DNA of 64,000 nt from Thysanoteuthis rhombus (lineage: Eukaryota > Mollusca > Cephalopoda > Oegopsida > Thysanoteuthidae), in the NCBI GenBank assembly GCA_963457665.1, contig OY735206.1, forward strand, positions 59,617,735-59,681,734. Direction: 5' to 3'. The translations under genes were made by a program, and so were the position numbers. Shown here one piece after another: positions 34,522 through 46,039 of the stretch. How positions within the stretch are numbered: position 1 is the stretch's first letter; each line of letters begins with the position of its first letter. The notes below the pieces were generated by a model. It was not told the DNA's origin, did not search any database, and saw only the letters and a list, made by a program, of their open reading frames with translations.

Positions 34522-35912
34522 ATGCATGCATTTAAATTGCCATTTTTTCTTGTTAAGTTATACATATTTCTGTGTGCGTGTTTGATTTCACTGCACAAAA
34601 TGCACCCTTTTTCAAAGTCTCTGCTTTTGTACAGTCTTTCTGCCGTACGAATAAGAGCTTTCTCACTATTGCCATACGATCTTTCAGTCTAATCAGCAGT
34701 TTCGACTTTGGAAAATTCATTTCCGTTCCGAAGGAAACACGGATGTGCTGACACTCGAAATCACCAGCGGCCATTTTATAAATACGAATTCTGAGACGCA
34801 AAGTCTTCCTATTGTCACAACGAAGCCACACTGTCCGTTTAGCGTTCATTGGGTGTCCGCTACTGATGTTAGAAACTGTGATGACGAAAGTTTCCCCCGG
34901 TTAATCAAATGATCAAACTCAATATTTTGCTCTTTTTAAAACATTGTTTTAGTCTACCTTTAGTTTTTTTAATACTAAAAATGTTATTACCCCCCCCCCC
35001 AATCAAACGACCTTATTTTATTTTTTTAACATTTTTTTTTTGGGGGGGGGGACCAAATGTCTCTCAGAAGCGCGTTTGCAATTACTGCTATCTTGAATAA
35101 CGCAACATACAACGCAACAAAATGAGCAAATTCTCTGCCCGGTGCCACTAAGCAGGAACTGATTCTAGCGCGTTGTCGTAGCTATTTACATTGCATTATA
35201 TTAATCCGTGGAATGGAGGCACATGTGCGTCAGAGGCAAGACGTGTGGCAATGGAAGCGTTGATAGAAAATTGCAAAAATATGGAGAAAGGGACAGGCGG
35301 AAAGAAAGGAGAGAAAAAGAAGCAAAACGAAAAAGAAAACAGTAGTAATTAATTGAGGAAATGAAATAAGAAGAAAAAATACACGGTCCTACAAAGAAGT
35401 ACGCTTATCAGATTCGCGCACACAAAAGCATCCCGTTTATTTTCAATAACATTTATGAATACTTATATGCTTATTCATACTTAACTATTTAAACGTCGAT
35501 TCTAAAGACACATGTTTTACTCACAGATTACATGTCTGAGCATGCATCCCTAACATGTGCTTAACACTTTTGGTAGGTATTCTCTCATGAGCTGAAATAC
35601 ACTAACTGTAAGTCCCATGCTACTTCAAGATTCAAAATGATACTGTCATTAGTTGCCCTATTACCCTTGGATTCCTCACTGATTCTGTTGCAATGGAAAT
35701 ACTCTATAACTGCAGTACAGCCACAATAAATGTTACCATCTAATTAGAGGTATATATCTGACTGTTCCATAAGGGGAGGCACCTGTATCCCGATAGACAG
35801 GAGATATTGACGTATTGACATTGAGTATAGACAACATAATTTCAATAGGGGTCTGACATATATCAGTAAGAAGAAGGCATAGCTATTGGATCGCCATGGT
35901 CTCCAGTGATAT

Positions 35913-35918
<6 letters not shown>
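34521..35918. other. No gene seen; facing C and G homopolymers
   Basis: A run of about 11 C (34991-35001) and a run of 10 G (about 35042-35051) face each other across 40 bp of AT-rich DNA and could pair. GGAATGGAGGCACATG at about 35211 resembles the start of a SINE but the rest does not follow. Confidence 0.45.

Positions 35919-36000
<82 letters not shown>
35919..36000. repeat. (TA)n microsatellite
   Basis: About 40 TA units ending just before the Penelope fragment. Confidence 0.95.
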
Positions 36001-36002
<2 letters not shown>

Positions 36003-36260
36003 TGCGCTAAGGGAATGGCTTTAAAAACAGCACTGTTGAAGCCAACCATCTGGTTAAGGAACGTGCATGGCATCTTCATCCTCTGATCTCACCAGTACCA
36101 ATGGATCATGCGAACTCAGTAAGACCTTCAATAAAGGTTACGATGGAAAATGGAACGGGCTATAAACTAGCCTTCTTGGATGGGCTAATAATTCATACAC
36201 AGAATTGGTTCAAGACATCCCTGTATCGCCAACCAATATTCATTTGACGATATTCGAATT
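36001..36260 (+). pseudogene. Penelope-like element, reverse transcriptase fragment
   Basis: The frame at 36113-36246 reads SVRPSIKVTMENGTGYKLAF, then LDGLIIHTQNWFKTSLYRQP and a stop. This corresponds to the Penelope RT block HPxIxFTMExExxxxLPFLDxLxxR...TSxYRKPTxT, just after the catalytic YVDD region. The catalytic residues themselves are not in the fragment. It starts right at the end of a (TA)n tract. Confidence 0.7.
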
Positions 36261-36555
36261 TTCCACCATCCATACAATGTGGAGAAAGTGGTCGTATGTT
36301 TTCAACAATATCGAAACAAACCCAGAAGCGATGACCCAAACACATACTTGCAAGATCAAATCTTTCGTCTATTTGACCAAGATAAGTTTTAATTGAAAGT
36401 AAGTAGAGTACTCAGTAATTTTTTTACTATTTCGCCCCCACTTTTTTATGAGTATTTTCTTGAATCTGGATTTTTTACTTGCTTTTTTAGACAGTCATTC
36501 TACGATATCGAATAAACAGAGAAGATCAGAAATAAATAATAAAGGATGAGCTCTT

Positions 36556-36645
36556 GGCGAGACTTGAATATGCTTCTCTTTCACCCCAGGAAGCTACTTA
36601 TACACGGCACTGCTTTACCGACTGGGCAACAGCACGTGGAGGAAG
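36556..36645 (-). repeat. tRNA-like SINE head
   Basis: On the minus strand TTGCCCAGTCGGTAAAGCAG is a good A box and ATTCAAGTCTCGCC a B-box match, with an enlarged spacing of about 40 bp. Confidence 0.5.
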
Positions 36646-37149
36646 ATCGAACCTAATCTTTAAACTTATCTTTCATATTTCTCCAATTGTTCAGCGCCCT
36701 AATTGTCATTGTATTTTACATACAATAACGATAAAAAGGAGCTCTGAAATTGAGATGAGAGGGAAAAAAATGATAAGTGTTGACAATGTTTCATCAAACA
36801 AAGAATAAATCATGATGAGGTAAAGCGCCCCCCAATTTTCACTGTATTATCAGGTTTTGATGAATTATTGATGGATTAGACGTAAGAGCAATGTTCGAAT
36901 ATCTAGCACGTTCACCAAATTTAAGACCACAAGTTCTTCCTTTGGTAGATACCTTAATAGAACAGTTGTATGTGTCGGAAAATGAGGGCCCGTCTGGATT
37001 TCAATGTTAGGAGCTATATTTTTTTCAGGGACTTTAAAGTATACATCATTAGGAAAAAAACCAGTCGTCAATTTTTCTAGCAAAAATTTTTCAATGATTC
37101 TTTATTGGCTTAAAACGTCATTAACGCTGGATGCTAAAAGGAATAATTG
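36646..37149. other. No gene seen
   Basis: AT-rich DNA without recognised features. Confidence 0.5.
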
Positions 37150-37500
37150 ATCATTCCTTGAGAACCATGCAGCGTGCTCATGAAATGCTCAACCTCACAT
37201 GGAGAGACCACAAGACAGCACAATACATCTTGGAGGAGATAGGAGTCAGGAACATCAAAGAATCCATTAAAAATCTCAAATGGCAATTGGCTAGCCATGT
37301 AGCAAGAATGACAGACAACCAATAGACATCGCAACTCACGACATGGATCCCCCGACATGCACAACCGAGGCCGGCAGAATATTTGATGGAGAGACGAGCT
37401 AGACAAATTCAGAGAGTACTGGCTCCGCGACGCCCATGATAGAAAAGTGTGGCGAATCCTAGGAAAGGTCTATGTCCAACGACGGACGCAAAGAGACTGA

Positions 37501-37534
<34 letters not shown>

Positions 37535-37556
37535 GATGATGATGATGATGATGATG
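37150..37556 (+). mobile_element. RTE-type non-LTR retrotransposon 3' fragment with (GAT)n tail
   Basis: Reads SLRTMQRAHEMLNLTWRDHK, then a frame giving LKWQLASHVARMTDNQ, a stop, TSQLTTWIP and, after a frameshift, the basic tail region. This is the C terminus of RTE-clade endonuclease/reverse transcriptases (usual form TMQRAHERIMLNLTWRDHKT ... WAGHVARMTDNRWT). Coding sequence ends near 37495 and runs into GAT/GTG trinucleotide repeats; short-repeat tails instead of poly(A) are typical of RTE. It is 5' truncated and frame-broken. Confidence 0.8.
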
Positions 37557-37735
37557 ACATCAAATGAACACTGCTGAATACGAGAAAAAGAAGTCTTCAT
37601 TCTTTTCTAATATTAGTTATTAGCATTATGCGTGTCAGAATTTTGGTTATTTCACTAAATTAACTATTGCCTCAAGAACAGAGGCGTAAACAGATAGAAA
37701 GATAAATGTGAACATACTGAATCATCAATGAATGA

Positions 37736-37885
37736 ATTGATAGATATGAATATATCTGGTAGATATGTATGAATAGACTAGATTGATCGTTATGAACTGA
37801 CCTGGTTAATAGATATGAATAGACTTGGTAGATCGATAGATATGAATAGATACGGTAGGTAGATATGTATAGAATCTATATCTCT
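37736..37885. repeat. Degenerate minisatellite (TAGATATGAATAGA units)
   Basis: Several imperfect copies of a unit like TAGATATGAATAGAYWYGG across about 150 bp. Confidence 0.6.
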
Positions 37886-38391
37886 ACAACCATCTATATT
37901 TCTACCTTTGCCCATGAGGTAATAGTTCATTTGGTGAAATTACTCTAATTCTGACAGCCATTCACCTACGTAGTCCTAGAAGCTAATAGAAAAATTAAAC
38001 AGAATATTTCCCCGATTAAGCATACTACAAATCACCCGAAATGAAAAAGGTTATCGTTTTTAGCATCCAAGTTCAGTGGTATTAAATATACAACTGGTTT
38101 ATACACTGAAGGTTTATGCAGAGATATTCTTCACTTGTATAGTTATGTGCTGCAAGGGAATTGTTGCACAGTTACGAAGAAAACTTTGGTGATGTTTGCA
38201 GCCCGGTCTTTGTAGATGGTACAAGCCGCGTCTTGTCACGGAAGGGAGCATTTTGAACACGTAGGCATCATATAAGTATACGCACCTAATGCTCTTCTTT
38301 TCCGTAACATCTTGTAGTGTACTAACCGTCAAAAAGACAATATTATTTATTAGGTGTTTGCAAAAGTTTTCAGCGTGAAACTGGTTTACAG

Positions 38392-38393
<2 letters not shown>
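37886..38393. other. No gene seen
   Basis: AT-rich DNA without recognised features. Confidence 0.5.

Positions 38394-38453
<60 letters not shown>
38394..38453. repeat. (TA)n microsatellite at a SINE 3' end
   Basis: About 30 TA units abutting the 3' end of the minus-strand SINE that follows. Confidence 0.95.
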
Positions 38454-38456
<3 letters not shown>

Positions 38457-38640
38457 TGATCCAGCAGGATGATTATAAATCTCATTATATTATACTGAAA
38501 CTCTTATTTAAAATGATCTCCCATCATTGCATGGTCAATGTATCACTTGCCCTAGACAACAAAAGTAAGTACAATAAACAATTAAAGAAAATAGGGTTGC
38601 TGCAGGAAACGAGCCTACGACCAAGAGGTAGCTCCTTCAA
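38454..38640 (-). repeat. tRNA-derived SINE copy
   Basis: Minus-strand order: a partly rearranged tRNA-like head (CGTAGGCTCGTTTCCTGCAGC), the body (TTAATTGTTTATTGTAC), then GATCATTTTAAATAAGAGTT and a TTATAATCATCC end, followed by (TA)n. Confidence 0.7.
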
Positions 38641-38659
38641 CGTACAGTTTTGTATTGAG

Positions 38660-38860
38660 AAATGGATGATTATAAATTGAGCTATATTATACCGAAACTC
38701 TTATTTGAAATAATCTCCCGTCATTACACGGTTATTGTATCACTTGGCCTAAACAACGAAAATAGAATAAACAATTAAAGAAAATGGGACTATTGCAGGA
38801 ATTGAAGAATATAATATGATGCAATTTATGATCATTCAGTCGGATCATATATTCATTTTT
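38660..38860. repeat. Second inverted SINE-tail dimer
   Basis: 38660-38795 is a minus-strand SINE body (ATTATACCGAAACTCTTATT, GTCATTACACGGTTATTG). It is followed at about 38808-38858 by a plus-strand SINE terminus (CAATTTATGATCATTCAGTC). Two tails therefore point away from each other, as at 24.7 kb, but the arms are less symmetrical. Confidence 0.6.
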
Positions 38861-38869
38861 TGATTCATA

Positions 38870-39050
38870 ACTGTCGCGTTTAAAGAAACGAATAGAGCAT
38901 ATATTGACTGAAAATAAGCAAAAATGGGAATCTGGAATTGATATAGTTATTTGGGCCTCCAAATAAGTGGTTTAGATCAATGGTAAGAGCGACGCTACGT
39001 TGGAGCGGCTACCCTATCGGTCGCAGGTTCGATTCCTGTTTCATCACATA
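38870..39050 (+). repeat. tRNA-derived SINE, 5' part with complete A and B boxes
   Basis: A box TTTAGATCAATGGTAAGAGC at 38971-38990 and B box GGTTCGATTCC at 39026-39036, which sits in a CAGG/CCTG T-arm-like stem. The upstream TGGGAATCTGGAATTG ... TTTGGGCCT is shared with the minus-strand copy at 44.4 kb, so the family includes about 80 bp upstream of the tRNA-like part. Not a real tRNA gene: the acceptor stem does not pair. Confidence 0.7.
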
Positions 39051-39659
39051 ATCAATATCAAAAGATTTCAAATTGAAAGATAAGGATTTCAGGCTTTAAT
39101 TTATGAAAAATAGAATTAGGTAGATATAAAGACGTGAGCGAAAAACAGAGAAGCATTTATTCAAACTCACACATGTGTTTATAAATACTTATACACAAGT
39201 ACATTGATTGCAAAGTGTTCCAATCAGCACATATTTGTATAAGTAGTATGAGCAAATATGCAATGAAATACACAGCCAGATTAGGGATCTAAAAAACAAG
39301 CTATTAATTTATTATTCTCAGAATCAGTCAGTTCCAGTTGTATCCTGTCATCAAAGCAAATCATTGGTTATTTTGTATCATTGGTAATGGCGTTCTTCTC
39401 GAGATGTGTCAACCGTCTATTTCGTTCACAAACTAATCATGAAAAATGGCATTCAGTTGTATAAGATGACAAATACTTTAAGAAACGTGAGGTGATAACC
39501 AGTTTGATGACTGATAATAGAAACACTGATCTCCAGCATTTGATAACTAAGATATACAAAAATGGATAGTTTGATTACTACTTAGGTTATTAAGATCTTT
39601 CCCTATTCTTTATACTGCAAATATTGATGTAAATGAACTGAATAAAATACCGGATAATG
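39051..39659. other. No gene seen
   Basis: AT-rich DNA without recognised features. Confidence 0.5.
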
Positions 39660-39671
39660 GGAATGGCTGAG

Positions 39672-39730
<59 letters not shown>

Positions 39731-39742
39731 TATATATATATA

Positions 39743-39807
<65 letters not shown>

Positions 39808-39874
39808 GTGTGTGTGTGTGTATTGTTAAACATGAGAGGTAAAGTTTGTCGATTCTACTTCTTAAATAGTTTGC

Positions 39875-39906
<32 letters not shown>

Positions 39907-39913
39907 GCACATA

Positions 39914-39982
<69 letters not shown>

Positions 39983-40061
39983 GTGTGTGTGTGTGTACGT
40001 GTGTGTGTGTATTGTTAAACATGAGAGGTAAAGTTTGTCGATTCTACTTCTTAAATAGTTT
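39660..40061. repeat. (TA)n/(TG)n/(CT)n block with an exact 52-bp duplication
   Basis: A 52-bp unique segment starting TATTGTTAAACATGAGAGG occurs at 39821-39872 and again, identical, at 40010-40061. Each is preceded by (TA)n then (TG)n. Spacing is 189 bp. Confidence 0.9.
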
Positions 40062-40364
40062 TCCTCCTTCATGGATCATTATCCACATTAATTTTCGTCC
40101 GACTATTATCGTAATAGTAGTATTGAAAGATTGTATAGCGTAAATTGAGACATGGTTCGTACATAGGTGTGTCTCGTGATAATTCTGTAACTTCAACCAC
40201 GTAAGAAATTACCACTACATCTACCCAGATCAACGAATCTCCATGAAACCCCCAAAAGAAGAAGTCAAGTGAAAAATCACTCTACGATGGCAAGATTCTA
40301 GTAAAGCAAGCTTAACCTTTAAGAAAAAGTAATCCAATTAGTCTTAATGAAAAAGAACAATGCA

Positions 40365-40755
40365 TCTTTCCGATATGGGTTTGAAACATCGAACTTAACA
40401 AAAAAATTGACCCTCAAACTGAGAATCACTCAATGTGTGCATAAGAGAAACATGCTCAACATCAAATAGAGTGATCACGAAACAGCACAGTATATCAAAG
40501 GAAAAAAGGGATATCAAAGAATCCATCAGAAAACTCAAAAGGCAATGGACTGGTAATGTTGTGAGAATGTCAGACAACTGATGGACATCACGACTCACGA
40601 CATGAAATGCGAAACTAGTCAGCAAAATTTAAAATGGCAGAACTAGACAATTTCAGAAAGAATAGTCTCTGCGACGTCCATGATAGAGAGGTCTAACAAA
40701 TCGTGGGGAAGGTCCAAGTTCAACGACAGACGCTAAAATGCTGATGATGAAAGAG
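40365..40755 (+). mobile_element. RTE-type 3' fragment, heavily decayed
   Basis: Reads KLTLKLRITQCVHKRNMLN, then SDHETAQYIKGK, then IHQKTQKAMDW and later PTTDAK-like remnants. This is the same RTE C terminus as at 37.2 kb but much more mutated, with only a vestige of the GAT tail (GCTGATGATGAAAG at about 40739). It is the oldest of the RTE copies in the window. Confidence 0.7.
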
Positions 40756-41560
40756 ATTTTTGTTTTTTCACAGACCTTTACTATGAAGCATCTATGACTA
40801 TTAATAATATAAGTTTTCAAGTTCGTGCATAATCGACAACAAATGGTCTTTCATTACTTGGCTTCATCTCAAGAGACGAGTCACTAGCCTTATAACGCTT
40901 AAACCTGTGTTGGACAGCAAAGTAATATATTGTTTCATTTCCTTCCGCTTTCCTAACTCTGCAAGCAACTCCAGTGGTGTCTCCTGACCCCAAAATCGGT
41001 GATTATGGTATGATAGGCAGTCATTAGTTTGATATGGATAGGGTTACATGAGACGAAGAACCTTTATGATAACTTACTATGAAGCTAACGATGGGCGCTT
41101 TTTTCGCTTTTTCAGCATTTTCCCGGCAAAAGCCAGCAGTCACAGTAGATATTAATATCGGCGATCAAAGTGTACACGAGAAGAAAATCTCGACCCCAAA
41201 CATGGCTGACATAATTAAATTCACTGGCTTCTTTTCTTCAAAATTAGGCAGCTGTCGCTAACACTGCTTATGGAACCTCACCGGCTGCTTCTCTGTTGTG
41301 ACGCACGTCAGACTTGGCCAAGCTGAGTAAATATCTTCAGCAATTCAAACTTGTTGACAATGCTGATGAAGGCATAATTAATGCCCTTTGCCCGGCTAGA
41401 TTAGGGTCTCCGCTTCGTATGTAAACAACGAAGTAAGCAGTAGCCTGCCTTATATGCACAGCGTACCTAAAATTGGGCATAAGAATTTTTTTTTTTTAAA
41501 TCAATTAAATTTTCCTACGAAGGTATTGACGTTCTTATCTGATTTAAATATTTTCTCTTT
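40756..41560. other. No supported gene
   Basis: Mixed-composition DNA. GCCCGGCTAGATTAGGGTCTC near 41390 resembles ACCGGGCCAGATTAGGATGGC near 11239, suggesting a shared, unclassified repeat. Confidence 0.4.
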
Positions 41561-41570
41561 TATCTGGTTG

Positions 41571-41744
41571 GTTATAAACCAAGCGTGGCTAATCTTCCCC
41601 CTTTGCTACGCAATCTATTTCCTGTAATTCAACACCGAATCTTCAATCGCTAGACGCACTTCATTTCCATTTAAATCGAGATCGTGTCCATTGAGATGTC
41701 CAATTTACCGCCAAGAAAATTAGAGAGCAGTCCTTATGTGGAAG
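41571..41744 (+). CDS. Candidate host-gene first coding exon (MSNLPPRKLESSPYVE...)
   Basis: ATG at 41696 opens a 49-nt coding stretch (MSNLPPRKLESSPYVE) ending exactly at AAG|GTAAGT (exon end 41744), a perfect splice-donor consensus. G at -3 gives an acceptable start context. A TATA-like TTATAAAC lies about 120 bp upstream, and the upstream DNA is less AT-rich than its surroundings and free of known repeats. A possible next exon begins after TTTGTGCTTCAG at 41817, is in the right phase, and stays open for 42 codons before a TAG. A 72-nt intron would be short for this genome, so the true second exon may be far away. I do not recognise the protein. Confidence 0.3.
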
Positions 41745-42465
41745 GTAAGTATCCAGTGAGCCGTTGTTAATGTTACCTGATAACCATGAGTCATTTTAAT
41801 CTGATATTTGTGCTTCAGAATCTATATTTTCCTGTATGAACGATGCTGTCCCTAAAGAGGATCAGCATCAACTATACCAGATGATTGTTAGATCAAATAT
41901 ATATTATCATTACTTCATTGCGACGTTATTTGAAGTTTCTTGCTAGGACCGGGCGCGAGGATGCCACAACTGGCGCCAATTATTCTCACTGCTTCGATAT
42001 CCGTAGAAACATTGAGTATTGGGTAGCAGTACTTTCAAATACCATTTCTATGTAATATCGTATTCTATCAGTTTTGATAGTTCTATGAGTAATATCAGGA
42101 TGCTTTCCATCCTACAATCAGGGGCATATTTTCACGCTCAGAAAATCGGAAAATGATTGGGTGCTAGCTGTAAAGCAATGGTTTTAGCTTGAAATAGGAT
42201 GCGATCAAATTATTGTATTTATATTGGGTGGTGCAAAATAAGCTGTCCCTTTTGAGTCTTTCGGAGAACTGATTTTTTTTTAATTTCTTCTAATTCTTTA
42301 TAATGAACATGTTAACAAAGCAACAAAAATTATTGCTTTGGCCTCCATCAACAATAACTTGACGAGCAATAGCTGGCAGGGTACAGCATAAGCAGTTTCA
42401 ACGATTTTTGCCGTTAAAACCTCTGTTAGGAAGAACATACTGTAACGTTATTGGTTCATGGATAT
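41745..42465. other. No gene beyond the exon candidate
   Basis: AT-rich DNA apart from the possible second exon mentioned at 41817-41945. No repeat recognised. Confidence 0.4.
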
Positions 42466-42467
42466 CA

Positions 42468-43016
42468 TCATCATCATCAACATCATCATCATCATCAGTC
42501 TTTTAACGTCCGTCGTTGGACATAGATCTTCCCCAGGATTCGCCACACTCCTCTATCATGTGTGTCGCGGAGCCAGTACTTTCTGAATTTGTCAAGCTCG
42601 TCTCTCCATCTAATTATCTGCCGGCCTCAGTCGCGCATGGGATGTCAGGGGATCCATGTCGTGAGTTGCAATGTCCATCGGTTGTCCGTCATTCTTGCAA
42701 TATAGCCAGCCCACTGCCATTTGAGCTTTTTAATAGATTCTATGATGTCCCTGACTTTTGTCTTTTCCCGGATGTACTGTGCTGTCTTGTGGTCTCTCCA
42801 TGTGAGGTTGAGCATAATTTTTTCATGTTCACGTTGCATGGTTCTCAATTTGAGGATCTGTCTCTTGGTTAGGTTCCATGTTTCAGCTCCATAAGTGACT
42901 ATTGGGAGGATGTATTGGTTATACACCCTTCTTTCTAGGATTAATGGGATCTTCTTATTTTTGAAGGTTGAGTTTGTTCTGCCAAAGGTTTGCCATCCTA
43001 GTGTGCTGGTTTGCAA
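42468..43016 (-). mobile_element. RTE-type 3' fragment with (ATC)n tail
   Basis: Minus strand reads GRTNSTFKNKKIPLILERRV, then YNQYILPIVTYGAETWNLTK, then LKWQWAGYIARMTDNRW and QLTTWIP. The RTE C terminus is followed by the conserved 3' UTR (GTCCAACGACGGACG) and an (ATC)n tract on the plus strand at 42468-42498. It is 5' truncated at about 43016. The 123-codon stretch is open, making this the best preserved of the three short RTE fragments. Confidence 0.85.
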
Positions 43017-44145
43017 AAGACATACATAGTCAATGAATTAAACGCTATACGTTGATAATAGTTCTATGGAATTTATTCCTGTGGCTGCAAACAGCGGTCC
43101 GTGGCATCGAAACATAGCAGCAGCGACACTTTCAGATCACAGAAAGAAATAAGTCAGAGATAGTGTGTGGGACTAAGAGTTGTATACTATGGTCATCAAT
43201 CATGGCCACTTACTTCTACGGACAGACAGAGGCTGTGGTCTCGGCAAGGCCTCTACGGTACAGGGAAAGTCTTACGCGTCAAAACTGGATTCCTAAAGGT
43301 ATTTTTAAAATTGTGCCGAGAAGAAGCTACGTGTCTACTGGCTACCCAAGGGACATGTGATATATTCTTCCAGGAAGTATCCATATTCCAATTTTCTCAC
43401 GCCAGAAAATCTATCCTTCATTTGGGTCCTTGTAAATGTCAGAAGATAAAAATTCGAACCGAGAAAACGACACTTAACCTCTTTGTCAAGGCTAAAGCCC
43501 GATCCTGGCTGATAACTTTCAATCAATTAATTCTGCTCTCCTTTCCCCGTCATAATTCTGTCATGTTCTAATGCGCACGCGCATGCATGCACGTACACAC
43601 ACATTCTACACGAAAATTAAACAAATGAAATACGATGGTACGAAAGGATCAAAATTGTTAACCTATTTTGCATCACCGTGTTTAGCTTTCAAGTTCAAAG
43701 TCTAGGCAAAAAGTAATTTCTGCATTTATGAGTGAACATACAGAATTTTCCATATTAGATCCTTCATCATGCCGTCCTTGGTCGATGTTAAATGTGCCAC
43801 AGACGAGAATTAATCAAGAAAATGACATCGAAAAGTGAAAAGTACTGATCAGAGAACATCGAATAACGTTACTGGTATTGCAGAAAGGAAAACTGTTTGA
43901 TGCCTGTTTGGATAGGAGTCACTGGAATGAATTGTTTCTGCTTTGAAATAAATCGAGATTCATTATCGGCCCTTTCTGGGCAAAACATATAATGTTATTA
44001 TTTGACGTTTAAAGTTAGAGCAGATGGAAGATATGAAAGAAAAATGTGTTCTAACTTACATGACAATATCAGAAATTCAACAGAAATCCGCTTCCAGAAA
44101 CAGGGGGCACAGACTGTTTCACCGGTATGTATATATGTTATTAAG
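43017..44145. other. No supported gene
   Basis: Two overlapping open frames (43163-43360 and 43167-43571, 65 and 134 codons) show no recognisable domain. GCGCACGCGCATGCATGCAC near 43573 is alternating purine-pyrimidine and could adopt Z-DNA. Confidence 0.4.
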
Positions 44146-44147
44146 AA

Positions 44148-44445
44148 ATGGATATGCGACCCAACTGAATGATTATAAATTGACTTATATTATATTGGAA
44201 ACTATGTTTGAAATGATATTCAATTATTACGTGCTAAATGTTTCATTTGGCTTAGACAGCGTAGATAGAATAGATAATTCAAGAAAATGGGGCTGCTGCA
44301 GGAAACGAACCTGCGACCGATAGGGTAGCCGCTTTAGGGTAGCGTTGCTCTCAACAGTGAGCTAAACAGCCGCCGGTAATGCAAAGGCCCAAATGACCGT
44401 TTCAAATCCAAATTCCCATTTTGCTCATTCACAGTCCATGTCTAT
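44148..44445 (-). repeat. tRNA-derived SINE, near full length
   Basis: Minus-strand order: upstream block (AATTTGGATTTGAAACGG, TTTGGGCC), A box (CTGTTTAGCTCACTGTTGAG), B box GGTTCGTTTCC (plus-strand 44301-44311), body, then the GATCATTTCAAA-type tail region ending near 44150. It is the reference copy for the partial copies at 24.7 and 38.5-39.0 kb. The head carries a repeated AGGGTAGC (about 44323 and 44337), a small duplication. Confidence 0.75.
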
Positions 44446-45795
44446 ATATATGTGTGTGTATGTGTGTATGTGTGTGGAATATATGATTATTTCAAATATA
44501 AGATATCTGTACTCTGAACCTTTGAACATAAAAATATGATACTTAATTCTTGACTTTTAATATTTAATTTAATTACTTCAGAAATGTTGAACATTACAAT
44601 ACTGTCCAGCGATTTTTAAGAACTGGTGATATAACAGCAATGTTTTCGAATGTTTTTTTGTTATCATTGATTTGGCAATCTAAAATAAATTCATGTCTCT
44701 AAAATTCTTGAAAGGTGTATTATCAGTGGACCGAGAAAAAGAGCAGTCATTTAATGATTTTTGGTCCAGGTTTTTTTCTCGGGCAAAGAAAAAAGAAACT
44801 ACTTGTCGGCCTGTCAGATTTTTTTCTGTTCCTCAAAAAGAAATGTCAGTTTCTTTCCTAGGAAAAAATTAAATAAATTGTAATGATAGTTTGGCCGAGT
44901 CATTATATTCGGTAGAGAGACAGTGGTTTGACAACTGAGATTTGAGCCGTGGTTGATCTTAAAACCAGGCCATATGGAAAGTTTGAAATTATTTTGAAAA
45001 TGAGAAAAAACTAACAATATTCCCTAAACAAACAAACGATAAACAATTTTTAGAAAAGGAGATTGAAAAGGAAGATGAAAAGACACAGATGAAGAAGAAG
45101 GGGGTTGTGGGTAGCAGAGTAAAAGAAAAAAAACTAAGAATCCAAGTATGAAAGAAAGTGAGAGAAAATTAGAGTTATGATAGAAGTCGAAAAGTACGAT
45201 GAGTTCAGATTGATACAATAGAGAGAAAACTATTGCGAAAGCAGATAGCAAAAGATTTAGGTGGCTGAAGAAAGAATGTAAGGAAGTGTGAAAGAGGAAA
45301 AACGTGATATTACGGCATGAAGACTGATTGCACTCTGTCAAGGATGACTATAGATGTAACAGCTTCCAACTGCAAATGCCTTGGCATGTAGTTATGGAAG
45401 AGTGGTGTGTCCAAAGGATTACTTGACCCCTCCCCCACTACTTCAACAATAGCGTTGCCAACTCAAAAGATATTTTCGTGCAAGTTTGACTGAAAAAAAG
45501 CACCAAATTAAAAGAAAATTGCCATAAAGGCCCAAAATGGCAAAACACACCAGGAAGATGCTAGAAAACAGTGAAAAATACGCCCCCAAATAGCCAAAAT
45601 ATTTGAGCACACCTGCACTAATTATCACTTTTTCGCTCTGCCAAAATAAGAAGAGCTGAATTTAGCGTGAAAGTCGCTAAAATTAGCAACTCTGTACAGT
45701 TGATGTCAGTGACGTGGTGTTTTATCCAGTTACCTACGTACTGAATAGATGGGGCAGAGGGAGAGGATTTTCAGAGAAAATTATCAAGAAGTGAA
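44446..45795. other. No gene seen
   Basis: AT-rich DNA; a purine-rich plus strand at 45040-45310 generates the long minus-strand open frame of 105 codons, which I do not regard as a gene. Confidence 0.5.
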
Positions 45796-45797
45796 CA

Positions 45798-45868
45798 TTA
45801 AGAGCTTTAGCTGGAATTCGAACTCGATTTGCCGTTTCTGCTTCGATATCGTTACGCTACCCGACGCG
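45798..45868 (-). repeat. tRNA-like SINE head
   Basis: Minus strand: GGGTAGCGTAACGATATCG (A-box region) and GAGTTCGAATTCC (B box) at tRNA-like spacing. Confidence 0.55.
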
Positions 45869-46039
45869 AAGAATAATGGAAACCCATTCGATTGCTCTAT
45901 ATGTAATAGTCTGATGAATGATAATATAACCAACAGAAACAGTAAAAATATAATAAAGGATATGACCCATTTGAATCATCAACCTTTTTTCTATAATGAT
46001 TATTGGTTATTTCTGTAAAATTCATCAGGTTTTAAAGAT

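Noticed and set aside
34991..35051. C11 and G10 runs as a regulatory quadruplex/hairpin
   Set aside because: Homopolymer runs are common in this window and no other feature supports a function.
37499..37556. GAT/GTG repeats as a CRISPR-like or coding repeat
   Set aside because: It is the trinucleotide tail of the RTE fragment that ends there.
38971..39045. Possible genuine tRNA gene
   Set aside because: A and B boxes are good, but no acceptor stem pairs and the same sequence with shared flanks recurs at 44.3 kb, so it is a SINE head.
39603..40143. Long open frames rich in I, Y, H, T and V near 39.6-40.1 kb
   Set aside because: They are translations of (TA)n, (TG)n and (CT)n microsatellites.
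43163..43571. Overlapping 65- and 134-codon ORFs
   Set aside because: No motif in either; two frames open at once argues for chance.
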